Assembly: GCF_037975245.1 (NCBI RefSeq)
Contig: NC_092581.1
Coordinates: 6,599,501 to 6,663,500, forward strand
Length of the DNA: 64,000 nucleotides
From: Apostichopus japonicus
Lineage: Eukaryota; Echinodermata; Holothuroidea; Aspidochirotida; Stichopodidae
Direction of reading: 5' to 3'
Shown here: positions 1-15,500 of the stretch, one piece after another
Layout: each line of letters opens with the position of its first letter
Position numbering within the stretch: the stretch's first letter is position 1
Notes under the pieces: generated by a model
Databases searched by the model: none
The model's input: the letters and a program-made list of their open reading frames with translations, nothing else
Told to the model about the DNA's origin: nothing
Position numbers and translations under genes: made by a program

Positions 1-513
1 AAAATTTGAGCTAAGTACAGAGTACAGTGCAAAAAGCTTACAGTCTCTCTCAAATTGTACTGTAGAATGGTAAAATATAATTCACAGAAACACTTTATAT
101 GAAAATTGCATCAACATAGAGGCTTGTGAATGAAAGGGCTCGTGTTTGTTTCAATAATTTCATTTATAATCAACATCGTGACATTGTGTGAATGATTTGC
201 ACTTTTAAAAAAATAGCTATTTATCATTTACATTACAAACTTTGCAGTACTCACTGTTTATTTATTTGGTAAGAAATAAGGAAATGAATTCAGCACACCA
301 CAATGTCTGATTTCTTTTATTTAATTTGATAACTATCCATTAAGCAAGCAGTTGATATATATTTAATTGGATTCTGTAAAAGGTAGAATAATCTTCAACC
401 TACAGCAAACCTACAGAAACAAGAAGACACATTTGTTTCTGAGAGTCATTGATGAAGCTTCAATTGTATTAATAAGAGTTCTTAATCTCCTCTACTGAGG
501 CTGCTTTTTTCTT

Positions 514-3500
514 TCACTTGGTTAACTGTACGTCTTCCATGTAATCAATCTCTCCTCCCTGACTGAATTGTGACAAGGATCTATCAGTTGTTAAGTCATC
601 CATCTGTTGGATAAGAAAGACACCATAAAAAGTTATCTACTTGACATTCTAGTTAAACTCAAAATGTTTGAAATCAAACATATCATGTTATTACGTGAAT
701 GATTGGTTGGTAAATGAAAACAAACAGTTTAGGAATTCTCACATAGTGCATTTAAATCCAAGCAGAGTTAATCAATAAGAGCTTCTACTGCTAGTCCTCC
801 CTGTACCCTGCCTCATACAATATGAATCATTCATGCTGGAGCTCAACTGAATTGCTTAGACTGTTACATATGTAAGTGAGCAAAACAAAGCCACAAGATT
901 TAGTGCATGTACTAAAAATTGATGCACATCCTTTAATAATATTGATCGTCTTAGAGAAATCATAACCATGAGAGGTGTTAAAGGCATCATAATAAGAAGC
1001 TTACCCTTTCTTGACTACTGGCTAAGAAATCATCGTCTGCTGAGAGTTCCTCTGGTATTTCTTCGCTGATACTATTTTCCATGGACTCACCTCTGCTTTT
1101 ATGACTTCGTCCTTCTTGGCTAGGACTACCCGGTGAACTGCTGCTCAAAAGGAAAATATCCAATGGAGTTATACATGAGCCCAGAATCTATGATTAAATA
1201 CTTGTAAAATATTCAATGAAGCTAAATACACTACCTCTCTGTTGAAAGTTGATATTCTTCGTCATATACACACAGAATGCACACATATGATGGTCAAACT
1301 GTTTGAAACTGTTTCAATTTAGAAAGCTGAGTGGCTTGAACCTAAGTTGACCAATTACTTAACGATAGCACATGGTTACTAACAGGGACCAATTGCTTCT
1401 TGCATATGTGGATTTCAAAATAATCTACAAAACTATCCTTGTCTTTTACCTTTGGAAATCATCTTCATAGTCATCCCCGTCGTCTTGAGACTGAGATTTC
1501 TTTCCATTACCATCTCCAGGCGTTCTCTGTTCTTCTGATTTATTCTTTGGTTCATCAAAGTTAAGGCGAGAAATTTTACTGTCCATTTCAGATAAGTCTT
1601 TCCAGTCTGGACTCTTGGCTATTAAGTGATTGAATTAAAATGAGAGTTATCTGGCCTTACAGCAATATCGGTACCATAATCACTGAAAATTAATTAATAA
1701 AATATTTTATTCAATGACTAGATCTATAAATATATTACTTGTAAAAAGTAGAACAGGTGGAATTGTGATGAGTAGCTGGTGATATGCATAAATACAAAAG
1801 GGGTTATCTGTACAAGGGCACAAATTTTAGGCTCATGACCCAGAATCTGCCACAAGACTGAGCCACGACCCACCAGGACCCTCACCTTACTAACCATTAT
1901 CAGAGCGCATGACAGCTAGCTTGTAATATAATCTTGATGTTGAAACAAATAACAATTGATCTTCCTCAGCAAGCTACGAAAACTGCAGATATTATTCAGA
2001 CATTTGGAAAATCCTGAAAGCCCCCAAACTATTTTATGGCCCACTTTTGGAGAACGAAATATTTTGTGGACCATTATGATAAGGTCCACATGTAAATTCC
2101 CAGTTGACCTGAGTAGCATGTACTAACTCCCAATCCAAAAGTTGCAACGGATAGATTTACACGTCAATTACTATCTGTAACAGGACAGGATGAATTGTCA
2201 AGAGTAGTTGGTGCTATTCATAAATCAGCGACTATGTGTACTAACTACTAAAGCATTGCATGTTAAGTCAAATGAAGCACCAGGCATATACTATATTCAA
2301 AATCCAAATGTGGGAAACCTTTCTTTTTTGGTATTACTGCTAAAATGAACCAGTCTATTTAACTTATGTTATATGACAACTCACTACCTGTACTGAAGGC
2401 TATTAAGAAAAGAATGTCTTGGAAAGAAAGAAGACCAAATTAGACAGCTGTACTTCACTATAATTGAGAGGCAAAAGAGTAAAGTCTGACCTTGCTTGCC
2501 AGTGATTGGTGGTGATCCAAGTAGTGATCCAGGTGGACCAAACAAAGAGGGTGCATCTGACAAAGAGCTAAGACCCCCTCCACCCTTTGAAGGACTCCTT
2601 GGAGGTGAAGACACCGGAGCTTTCCTTCTGAAAAGAAAGGAACAAGAAAGAAAGACATAATTGATAGGTTAGTTTACACACAGCAAGCTTATATATCCTG
2701 TCATGAATTTAAATATTTAGCTGCCAAATGTCCAACATGTATTCCCTCCAACAACTTACATCTGTTATTACAGCTGTTATTACACCAAAGTCTCTTTGTG
2801 AAAGGTTACAATCAAACTGTGAACAGCAAACAATGACATCATATATGAAACTAAAGTAAACAGTTGCAACCAGAGGGTACTTGAACTTCATTCTGCTCTG
2901 TATTAACAGATCTCTCTTCATCTGATAAATTAAATAAAACTTGTTATTTCTTTAAACATTGATTCTCTTCTATTATATTTTCATGAGTTGCAATGTTTTG
3001 TCTCTCACTATTCCAATAACATAATTAATGTTGCCTCCATTAGGCAACAAGTTACCACAAGTGGACCACATGGTAGAGTATCATTCTAAGTATAATAAAT
3101 AACTGACAGTTACATACATTCAAATGAACAAAATGATTTCTACGGAGAAATGAACAAAGGAACAAAAGATCACAGATCAGTATCAAGACTTTCAAATGAT
3201 ATGTTCAAAGATTTTAACATACTACTATCCTTCTTTGTTTTTGATCTTCTTAAGTTTCACAATATTGGAACAAAAATATATGTGACAAAGCTCATATTGG
3301 TATCAATTAGTCTTGATGAGAACAAAGTGTGTTAACCCATCGATTTCAAGAGCTACTTCATTCCCCCCCCCCCCTCCCATTTTTCTTATACCTAAGACCT
3401 GTAGACTTACCCAAGTCTGAGTCCTGTTCCAGAGCCAACAAAAGGATCATCAAAGAAATCATCTCTTTCCTCTGAACTGGATCTACTTCTTGACTGTGGA

Positions 3501-6500
3501 AGTGAGCTCTGGTTTTGATTTTTATTAGCAGATGAAGTTTTCTCTAAGTTTGTGGAACCATTAACCTTTGGCCCTTTCATGTCACTCTGCAATAATGATC
3601 ATCAGTGAAAAGAACTGCTCTAGGAGGAGTTGAACAATGCAACACAATCAAATATGGAGAATATTTCCTGCTTTTAAGTTATTTTCAACTTGAGTTGACA
3701 ATTGAGACATCGAAAAGGTAGATGACATAGAGCAGTAATCATATCAGAATAGTATTTGGTTCAAACCTATGAAAGTGATTTACTTGAGCATAGAATCTTT
3801 AAGACTAGAGAAGTAAACTGAACAACACTTTATAAATATTTTCAGAAACATTGATAATACAGGCCAGTCGATACCTTCCAAGCAGTTTAAACCTGCACAC
3901 TTAAGATTCAACTTCAAACATTATTTACACTCTTCCAAAAAGTTATCAGGGGAATCAAGTCATATTCAAATTTTTCTTTGAACTTACCTATGAAAACTGT
4001 TAGAGACCACAGTAATTCAGGTTTGATAGTCGATACTTTTTTTTTGGTTAAAGAGCAACGAATCTAGGCTGAACAATTGATTGTGTAGCATTTTATCTTA
4101 CCTGAGCAGATCCTATGGCAGGTGTCCTCTGAGCTACCGGAACCATGTCACCCGCATGGTGTGCTATGACTCCTCGACATAAGATAAACAACCTCTTGTA
4201 CATCCCAAGGAACTCATCAAACTCAATACCTAGAAAACAAACATATTGATCAACATTGCTTGCATAGTTTACAACTAACTAACAAAGACCAGCAAAATCT
4301 GCAAGCTTCCAACCAAAGCTTATTGATCCAACTCACAGCTACATTACTTGCAACAAAGCTCATCGATCTAACTCACAGCTACATTACTTGAACCATAGCT
4401 ACACAGCTACATTACTTGCAACCTAAACTCATTGATCAAACTCACAGCTAAATTACTTGCAACCAAAGCTCATTTATCTAACTCACAGCTACATTACTTG
4501 AACCATAGCTACACAGCTACATTACCTGCAACCTAAACTCATTGATCCAACTCACAGCTACATTACTTGAAACCAAAGCTATCTAACTCACAGCTACATT
4601 ACTTGAACCATAGCTACACAGCTACATTACTTGCAACCTAAACTCATTTATCTAACTCACAGCTACATTACTTGAACCATAGCTACACAGCTACATTACT
4701 TGCAACCTAAACTCATTGATCCAACTCACAGCTACATTACTTGACACCAAAGCTATCTAACTCACAGCTACATTACTTGAACCATAGCTACACAGCTACA
4801 TTACTTGCAACCTAAACTCATTTATCTAACTCACAGCTACATTACTTGAACCATAGCTACACAGCTACATTACTTGCAACCTAAACTCATTGATCCAACT
4901 CACAGCTACATTACTTGAAACCAAAGCTTATTGATCCAACTCACAGCTACACTACTTGCAACAAAAGCTCATTGATCCAACTCACAGCTACATTACTTTC
5001 AACATAAACTCATTGATCCAACTCACAGCAACATTACTTGCAACCTAAACTCATTGATCCAACTCACAGCTACATAACTTGCAACCAAAGCTCATTGATC
5101 CAACTCACAGATACATTACTTGAAACCAAAGCTTATTGATCCAACTCACAGCTACATTACTTGCAACCAAAGCTCATTGATCTAACTCACAGCTAATAAA
5201 CTTTCAACCTAAACTCATCAATCCAACTCACAGCTACATTACTTGCAACAATAGCTCATCGATGTAACTCACAGCTGCATTACTTGCAACCAAAGCTCAT
5301 TGATCCAACTCACAGATACATTACTTGAAACCAAAGCTTATTGATCCAACTCACAGCTACATTACTTGCAACCAAAGCTCATTGATCCAACTCACAGCTA
5401 ATAAACTTTCAACCTAAACTCATTGATCCAACTCACAGCTACATTACTTGCAACCTAAACTCATTGATCCAACTCACAGCTACATTACTTGCAACCAAAG
5501 CTCATTGATCCAACTCACAGCTACATAGCCTGCAACCAACTTCAGGCAAAATTCGTAAGTCTGATGTCACACTGAGTTTGGTTATTTCATCATCAGTGTC
5601 ATCATTAAAACCATATCTTCCATATGTTAATAAGAAGCTCCTTGAGTAAGCTGTTGCTTACTTCAAGCTTCTCTTCAAACATGTTCCAAAGATGATTGCT
5701 GCATTTCATTTTACTTTATTGTGGTTACTACATAATCTTCAGTAACAAGTTTCACGTTGTGGTGAAAAGAATACGTTCACTAATATATTAGTATTCATAA
5801 TTGCAAAACAGAGATTTCAACGTGAAATACTTTAAATCTATAAAGTTATTGCAGATAATGTGAGCCTTAGCAAGCCTCTATACACAGGTTTGCAACATTA
5901 TTTGTGCAGCAAAGAAGTAAAACTCCCACCACTGCTGAAGTCACTATCACCAGCAGAAAACTCATCGTTGACGTATCTCTCCAGCATGTTTCTATTGGAG
6001 AAAAAATATTGCATTAATAATAAATCAAAGTTACAGTTTACCATGGTTATCTAATGGATAATTTTACATTTCTTCAAGTACGTTAACTAATCTTATCCCA
6101 CCTTGCTAACATTTCTTAATAATGGTGAAATCAGTTGCATGCTACTTCTCTGTGCAATAAAAAATGTCGCAGTGATATTGATTCTGATCTATCATACGAG
6201 ACTGGATTACATGTCTTGAAAACTGAAAGTTATAATTAATTTTTTATTCTTCAGTGACAAGAATCACATATTATTCTAACACCAAGAAAGTACATGAACT
6301 TATTGCATATTATGTGTATTTACTATACTCAAACATATCATTCAGTCTTATATGATTTCATACAACTACCAATTTTACTTACTTATGAAAGTGGGGGAAC
6401 ATGTCCATAAATAAATTACGAAGTTCGTTTTTGTCTATAGCACCAGATTTATCCTGTTAAAAAAAGAAATCTTGTTTTAAAACTTACAGCATCGAACAAG

Positions 6501-9500
6501 TCTTAATAATGGACATATGCAGGGCTCCCTTGCTGTTTGCCGAGTAGCCCCTGCAAAAGACAGCAAAAGTTTGCAAGCCCTTCATGCTTTGCCTTTGGAG
6601 CCCTGTACATTGTGAGTAGTACACTCAGTTACACTAAAGGGTAACCTAAATATCTTTGGGAGATTTAGTTTGATCAATCTCAGGTGCGTAGGGAGGAATT
6701 TGCCAAGAAAAGGGCAAAGCTTGTAGGCAAACTATCTAAGCGTAGCGCCACCATGAGTTGGCGCAAAGCGTACCCCAAAAATTGGCCGAAATGCCTCCCA
6801 GATCGCTGGATATGGCACTTCCCAGGCCTTGTAAATTGCATCTAGCCATTTTTTTTTTGGAAATTACTAGTGATATCATAAAAAATACCAAAAATATACT
6901 CATGGGGGGGCAGTCGCCCCCTTCACCCCCCCCTCCCTTGGCTACGGGCCTGATCCATCCTTTGCAATGCAGTAGCCTGATTAGGCGAAAAATACATACA
7001 TATCATTGAGATCGTTCTTTATTCTTCCTTCGCAAGGACTTTGCTCTTCGACGTTCTTTTTACTTAACTTTTTAAGTCAGTGGGACTTCTCCATTGAGTT
7101 AACTGTATGTGAGGGAAATCACACTGACTTTGTTGCGTGAAACTTGACTTGCTCTAGTTGATTTAGGTTCTGGTACCGTTTCATAAATTGTTAATACGAG
7201 AACCCCTTCATAGAAATAGTAACCTCCACTTTGGAAATGATATAAGTCAACAATTGGTTGGAAAAAGTAGTGGTGTACATGTCATATGGCACCTACCACG
7301 TAAAGAAAGGGGTGATTGATTACTTACATGTACTTACAGGACTTTCAAGGTAAAAGTATTTTTGCGCTGCACGCTGTATGCTGAATATCAACCACATGAG
7401 CATTAAACAGTTTTGGCATGTCACTAAAATGATGTAAGAATTGCGTCGACCATAAATGCCGTCAGTGCCCTTCCTCAGATTCAGTTTGCCGTTATGCCCT
7501 TCCCATTTGCAGTGATCCCTTCACAATTGGAACCTACCAAGGGCATTTTTGCCATGCCCATTTTGAGGCTTATGTCAAGCCCTGCATATGCATCTTAATT
7601 TCTGTAATAATAGCCTATCACTGCTATAAAAGTACACAATGCATGTACCAGGAACTTTAATGCCTTTGCAACGCCATGCAGGCATGTAATTTATTATACA
7701 AAGCTTTGCTTGTGTCGGAACAAATTAAGAAGGGAAAGACACTATTTAAAGAGTACTTGGTTTATACAAATCCACTGACTTAAGACTACCACAGGTTTGT
7801 GAATATGAACAAACCTTGTCATAATGTTCAAACTTCTGCTTTGCATCCTGAATTTGAGCTGCTGACAAATGCTGAAAAGAGAATTAAGATCATTTGGTGA
7901 TTTTTCAGTTCACTAAACCTGGAAATATCTTATCGGTGCAGGGAGTGAAGAGGTGCTGATTATGTATGTATGTATGTATATGTGATCTTCCCGCAAGCAG
8001 GAACTCGCGAAAGAAGCCATGGAGGCTTGTAGACTCGCAAGCTGACCGAAGCCAATCTCTCGGCACACATCCATTTAACGTCCATGTCGGGAAGTTGTTA
8101 TTGAACAACACCCTTGCCAGACGACACACATTGCTGTCGGCGGGGAATCGAACCGGGGATCTCATGACTGGGAGACGCCGGCGTTAACCACTAGGCTATA
8201 CACTCCGCCCCTATGAAGTCAGAAGTGCTATAACTGCAGGAATAGCTTTCAACTGTGTACAGTAACCAGAAATCATGGTTTAATGTTCAGCAAGTCCTCT
8301 CATTTACATATTGTGACTTAGCATATGCTGAATATCTTAAGACAAGTTTATTCATCGCTTTTGGTAAGTTTTCAACAAGACTGGATACCTTGAGTTCATA
8401 ACATTATTACTGAAGCTGAATGGGGATTTGTTGCACATCCTCAGAGCGTTCCACCATGCTAAATAACCTTGTGAAAGTTAGATTCTATATTTATATGGCT
8501 TTGAAGACTTTTACATTATGACCACTGCTGAACTGAAATGTTTGAATTCACTTAAAACAACACCAAGTATGACAAAATTTTCCATTTTGATATGCAGTGC
8601 TTACAAGGTTTCACTAACAAACACTTGTACAGACAAACTGATACACAATGGCCATTCAAGTACTGTATATAGGCTAGCAGACAATTTTCTGAATGCAGAA
8701 AGTCATATTCAAAGCAAAGTTTTATTGTGCATCGAAACAGCAAGAAAAATTACCTCAGGAATCTGCTGACCCTGATGTTAAGAAAGAAGAATGGAAGATA
8801 AAATTAATTAAGAGTGTTAATTGAAGAAATTAAGGAAACAAATTAAACAATTTGTGCAACCACAGTAATTAAGTAGGTAACAAAAAGAATGAAAGGTACC
8901 AATCGACTCAAAGGCAACAACAAAATCTACAACTATATGAAAGATCTCCTATTGGAGACTCTTTCTATTGACTCACTGCACAATGCCTACAGGTCAAATA
9001 GCCTGTCTTATAACAATAGTTTCATCCTGCAAAACAATCTTTCTTAATGCCTAGAAGTGAGCAGATATCTCAGAGTATTACAATCAAAAAGTACAGTGTG
9101 GATAGGAGAGTGTTAGTAAGTCATGTAAGTTAGCAAACATTTCTGCAACCACCCTACTAGTCTGAGTAGTAGTTAGCTGTAGTCTGAGTAGTACTAGCTG
9201 TAGTCTGAGTAGTACTAGCTGTAGTCTGAGTAGTACTAGCTGTAGTCTGAGTAGTACTAGCTGTAGTCTGAGTAGTGCTAGCTGTAGTCTGAGTAGTGCT
9301 AGCTGTAGTCTGAGTAGTACTAGCTGTAGTCTGAGTTGTACTAGCTGTAGTCTGAGTAGTACTAGCTGTAGTCTGAGTAGTACTAGCTGTAGTCTGAGTA
9401 GTACTAGCTGTAGTCAGAGTAGTACTAGCTGTAGTCTGAGTAGTACTAGCTATAGTCTGAGTAGTAGTTAGCTGTAGTCTGAGTAGTACTAGCTGTAGTC

Positions 9501-12500
9501 TGAGTAGTAGTTAGCTGTAGTCTGAGTAGTACTAGCTGTAGTCTGAGTAGTAGTTAGCTGTAGTCTGAGTAGTACTAGCTGTAGTCTGAGTAGTACTAGC
9601 TGTAGTCTGAGTAGTACTAGCTGTAGTCTGAGTAGTACTAGCTGTAGTCTGAGTAGTACTAGCTGTAGTCTGAGTAGTAGTTAGCTGTAGTCTGAGTAGT
9701 ACTAGCTGTAGTCTGAGTAGTACTAGCTGTAGTCTGAGTAGTACTAGCTATAGTCTGAGTAGTAGTTAGCTGTAGTCTGAGTAGTACTAGCTGTAGTCTG
9801 AGTAGTAGTTAGCTGTAGTCTGAGTAGTACTAGCTCTGGTCTGTGTCGTACTAGCTGTAGTCTGAGTAGTACTAGAGCTGTAGTCTGAGTAGTACTAGCT
9901 GTAGTCTGAGTAGTACTAGCTGTAGTCTGAGTAGTACTAGAGCTGTAGTCTGAGTAGTACTAGGTGTAGTCTGAGTAGTACTAGCTGTAGTCTGAGTAGT
10001 TCTGTACTAGCTGTAGTCTGAGTAGTACTAGCTGTAGTCTGAGTAGTACTAGCTGTAGTCCGAGTAGTACTAGCTCCAACCTTACCAGTAAGTTAGTCCC
10101 TAGAGACTTTGGTTGTCCCTGCGATTGATTTGTCTTCTCCAACAACTCCAATATTAAAGGTTTCTTCTCTGTGGACTCAGATGATTCCAAATTTAGCCTC
10201 TTTCTTAGTTCCGCTCTTTTTTCACACTTGCCCTTCTAAAGAAAAAAAGCATTCCAAAAATAAAATCTAACATGTTGACACAAAAGCTATCAGAATCTTA
10301 GATGATAAACCTAAGAGGTCCAGCTACAAATTTCCCATGAAATAAGAATGGCAACATAAGTGTAGTGATGAGTGAATATGGGGTCAAACTAATATCTGAC
10401 TGCTAGCAACCATGCAATCATATCTAACAAATGCATCATCATATAGAGTTTGAATCTCAAATACATTGTCACACAACATTAAAGGAAGGAGCCAGATCAG
10501 AAAAGATCATAACAAAGTTAAAAGCTACAAACCAAATTTGCCTCTGGATTGAACACAGCAGCAGTGAAATCCAGATTAAAAAAATTCAGAAACTCCAGAA
10601 CGAGATTTGCAACAGTAAGACCTGAGCAAGATGAACAAGAGAAGAACAAAAAGTACAGCACCAAACAAGAGTAAACTTCATGTAGTATTGATTTTACTTA
10701 GCATTATATTTGGGATAATTGAGGGAGAAGCCTTAACTTGCAGTGAACTCATCCCATTTAGTTTATGAATTACATATGTGAGTATGAATAACAATGTGTC
10801 GAAATTGAATGAAAATTTTGTGAAAGTGTTTAGAGTATATCTTTTGTCAGTCAAAATACCTTTACCCTTCAAGGTGATAGCAAATCTTTTTACTGAAGCC
10901 GTTTACTGAACACCAAGACTGACATTTAACATGTATTACCATCTTTAGACTGAAGAAAGGTTTTCAATTCTTGATTGATGTATGAAGTCTTCTTCTGCTG
11001 ATGTTGTTGCTCCTCCAAAGCAAGAAACACACTGGCCCGGAGTTCTGCCTGAATATATTAAAAAAGGCAAATGTTCACATACTGTACTATCCAAAATAGA
11101 ACATGTTATGCAAATAGACTGTCATTAAGTTTATTTCTATAATATAAATAGTACACTAACACACAAACTGTACATAAGGTCAATAAGGTGAATAGAATGA
11201 GAAGCAAGACTTTAACAAGCATGTAACAGGGGACTGTTCGGCACAGGGTGACGAACAAACATAGAGTCGTTAATTACTTACTGAATTTGGCGGAAACTTT
11301 GTAACGTATTGATACCAAAAAAAAGGTGGTGTTTTTTGTTTGAATATCTACACTTAGAGTGACCATTTTTTCTCCAGAAAATTTGGTCACATGATATTAA
11401 ATTGCTCCCTGTACTGTACGTTGAAAGAGAAAGGTGGCATTTTGAGGATTGACGGTGGTCCTTTGTTTCAAAGATATGCCCAAGTTTACAATACTTCATC
11501 CAGAAACAAATTTTCTGAGATAAAAAAATCCAATCCCAAAAGAAAATGGGACAGAAACTTGAAGTATCTTTATTCATCACTTTAGTATAACAGCAAACAA
11601 TTCAACAATGTACTGTAGGTTGTCTTTATATGTGAGCAATGAATGTTTGCGGTTGTAAACAATCACAGCTTTATTTGATTCAAGCTGTCTCTAAGATCAG
11701 GAGGCTAAAAAGAGACAAATTAAAATTATTGTGAGCCTTTTTCAAATTTGAATACATTCCCGGACAGCACAGGTTTTAACCTGTTCCCCATAATAGTCCA
11801 TCGGGGCAGGCTTGATATCGTTCACTGTCATTGCACATATTTAGTACCAAGGTTTGACCACATATTCTGGTGTGTTTTCATATGCTAAAACAATTCTGGA
11901 TGTTGGATGGTTCTGGAAGTGTTATTTTAAGGGTAAACAGCAGTTTAAGACGGACTCATTCAGTCCGCTTTGCATTATTAGGACTTCTCTGATGCAGCAA
12001 TTTTTTCAGTAAAGAGCTAATCAAAATACAGGTTGATACAGTATTTTGAATTGTCCTGTCGGTCACACTGTGGTTCACCCTTAATTGTTTCACTGGAACT
12101 CAACTGACTAATAAGCAATCTGATAATCCATTTATTTAAATTTGGTTTGGTTTGTTGCAGATGAAAGTGCTGGCCCATCGGCATCAAAGAAAAGGATATT
12201 TGCGGTGCTTTCTCTCCAGAGATTTCTCTGGCACAACAAAACTTGTGGAAAATCAGGGCTCAAGTTTTCGAAAGGAAGATTTCTTCCTAAGCCTGTGGCT
12301 TTGGGTGTTGGTCATGTTGACAGTGACGAGGAAGTCATATAACTCAGAAAGGATTGTTTGTGTATAACCAAAGCATAACCTGGTTAATGTTTTGTTTATG
12401 TTTATCATTTTCCATTTTTGTTATTCATTTGATCTTTTCCTTTCCTTTTCTTATTTTGGTTTATTCATTTGACAATGAATAACTTACCTTGGTAGATTGA

Positions 12501-15500
12501 GGAGTTCCCTAAAGTTTCCCTTTTTTTTCTAACTACTACAGGGCAACAGTTTGTGGTCTGTGTGACCTTGGTCACTTTTACACAAAGTAATTGTTTTGTG
12601 TGGTCCTTGTTTTCTAGGAATACATGTGGTGGCTCCAAGCCTCTATCAATATACAGTTTAATAGCTGTTTTGTTTTGGTAGGAATATTCTTGGTGATGGA
12701 TGTGTATCTTCAAATTTATTTAAGGAAACTGATGAGACCCATTTATAAGTTTATAATTTGAGGTTAAGTAATGTGTTTGGTAATTATTTAGTAACTAAAT
12801 TGACAGCTGATAGGTCAATGGACCCCAGATACCAGGGAGTGAAGAGCAAGCTGGTCTAGAGCCGTCCAGAAAGCCAACCTACCCTAGAGACGTCCCCCAA
12901 CACAGAGAACCTGCCCCCGAAGTAACATAAGGAAGCAATTATATTTCGCGACTTTGTATTTGGTTGACCCGCGCCGCGATTGTGTTCTCATTTCGTTAGG
13001 ACTTTTAAGCATTTTATTTTCCAATAAGTTCAGTGGATTTCTTGTTAGACGTAACAGCTCTGATAAGATCTGTTGTAGTTACCCATTAAATCATTTACAT
13101 ATTTCTTTTAGTTTTAGTGACCCCATTGTTTTTAATACAAGATTCATATGCACAGGAAACCTTCTATTTTTCCTTAATATGTTCATTTTTGTGTGAGCGT
13201 TACGCCTTTTCAAGTTGTCCCCAGGATCTCAGAGTTTACCGGCCCTACTCTCATGGAAAGGTGCTACTTGTAATTTTCCCAAACCTAAAATTATATATTT
13301 TTGCCCTGGTCACTGCGTTTTGACCAGCTACATTTGCGTTAAAAGGTGAGACTCAAGGCAGACTTCAGGAGACAGACAGTGTTTAAAAATGCATTTATTC
13401 AAACTATGTTTAAATATCACAACATAATTTTGTTGTTTTCTTCGAAAAATAACACTGCCTTAAGAATGCAACAACTCTTAAAATATTCTTTGGACATTCC
13501 TCTATAACTTCAGCTAAAACATCCTGGTTCTTAATACTGTATTTAATTATGTTATCATCTTGCTGTGACAATGAACTGCTCTGTTTTAATTTTCGTACAG
13601 TACTGTACAACGTATAAGAGTGACGTTATCTGGTTATTGTTTACTCCTTACATAACACCTCTCTTAGCACCCAACAACTGTTAAAATATTCTTCAGACAT
13701 TCCTATATAGTTTTGAACCAACACTACCTGGTCCTAAACACTGTTAGTACAAGAACATTTCAATTATGTTACTGTATCATCTTGCTGTGACAAGAAACTG
13801 CTTTAGTTTCATTATCGTACAACATATAAGTGACATCATTTGTTTGTTTTTTACTCGAAAATAACACCTCTCCAATCATCTTGGTTCTAATCAGTTCAAG
13901 AGCATTTAAATGCCATTTTGATGTTGCTGTGACAAGGAACTGCTTTGTTGTAATTGTCGTACACCATATAAGAGTGACCTCATTTCTCATTTGTTTGTTG
14001 TTTACTCGTAAAGAACACCTCTCCAATCATCCAACATTGCGAAAAATGTTCCCAAATCCCAGGACATCCCTCTACAACTTCAACCAACAAACCTTAGTAC
14101 TCAATATGTGCAACAAAACTTGTTTTTTAGGCACTTTTTGAAGCCTAACCCTGATGGACTATGACATCATATGTTTATTGTTTACTTGTAAAGTATTACC
14201 TCTTTTAGCATACAACAACTCTTCAAGTATTTTTTCTTTACAACATCCAACCAACAAACCTTGGTTCTAAATAGGTTCAGTAACATTTAAAAACTACTAT
14301 CATGTTCAGTAATGTTATAAGTCCCACGGACGCAACCCCCTGAAAAAATTTGCGTCCCGTAAAAAAAGCTTGCGTCCCGATCGAAAACCAATTACGTGTA
14401 CTTGTATCGTTTGCCCTACTGTTACTAATACTAGTGTAGTATCACTGCCTATACTTTGTGAATGTTATACACAATATATAGGGCAGAAATGCTCAGTGCT
14501 TTAGCTTCGCTGTTTTTTTAAGGGCGGCACAGCCCGCCCCTCCTTTCCACCACCCTGCCGTTTCAACCCTATTTTTACCCCCAGTCCCCCCCCCCCATCC
14601 TTCATCGGCCCTTCTACTTCCCTACTCGCCAACTCCGTAGTAGCTCCGTGCTTTGACCTTGCAGCGATTCCAACTACCAACTCTTCAAAAATCCCAGTAC
14701 CTACAGTCTGCATATCTCTCGCTAAATTCCACAGTTCACTGTACTACTGTACTGCATGTACATGCCTGTTCGAGCTTCATTTTCAACTACACATGCGCAA
14801 ATCCTTAAAATGTGATCCAACATTTATCCTGGGCTCTTAGCAAGCAATGATCTATACGAAAATTACAGTAGGTCTATGTAAATAGCTATGTAGATTTAAT
14901 GATAAAATCAGTTCAAAGTTCTAAAGTACAGTAGTTTACACAAGAATGTTACGCCAAAATAACATTTACTGAAGCACATGCTTAATTAGACTGCAAAAAA
15001 TTTTTGCAACAGAAACTACTGATGGTAAGAATGCACATTTAAACATTAGCAACTCTTAATGCAGAGAGAAGAATCATACTGTGAGCTGAAATATCCTGTT
15101 CAGGATCAGAGATGTGAGCTTCCCACAAAATTCATAGATTGTCTCCACTCATAAACATTTTCTGATCAAAACAATGATTCAAATATTACGTGATAAGTCT
15201 CAGAAACAATGCAAGTGCATCTTCGTTGTCAAAAGGTATACGTACTGTATGTGACAAGGCCTAACGTTCTGATATTGGAGTGCACACACATGATAGCCTA
15301 TACCTCAAACTTCACTATCTCTACACAGGGGAAAGTAACGTTTGCAAGTAATTGTTGTTAAACAACATACTCGTGTTCATTGATAACTACAGATGCAAGA
15401 ATTTTCACAGACAATGGATGGGGACTATTAACCAATGAAATCACAGGAACGTTGGAAAAGCATCATTGTCTATTTTTAGCATGAAAATCTCCGTAATGGG

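Noticed and set aside
9981-10190. Minus-strand frame that includes leucine-rich repeats as a separate gene
   Set aside because: Its first part is CEP43 exon 10086-10235 and the rest is satellite read-through after the donor.
12826-12915. Frame with PSRKPTYPRDVPQHREPA resembling the end of a retrotransposon pol
   Set aside because: Too short, with stops directly upstream and no integrase motif; not enough to call.
13830-14141. 103-codon frame
   Set aside because: It lies wholly in the long-period tandem repeat and is not kept between the repeat units.
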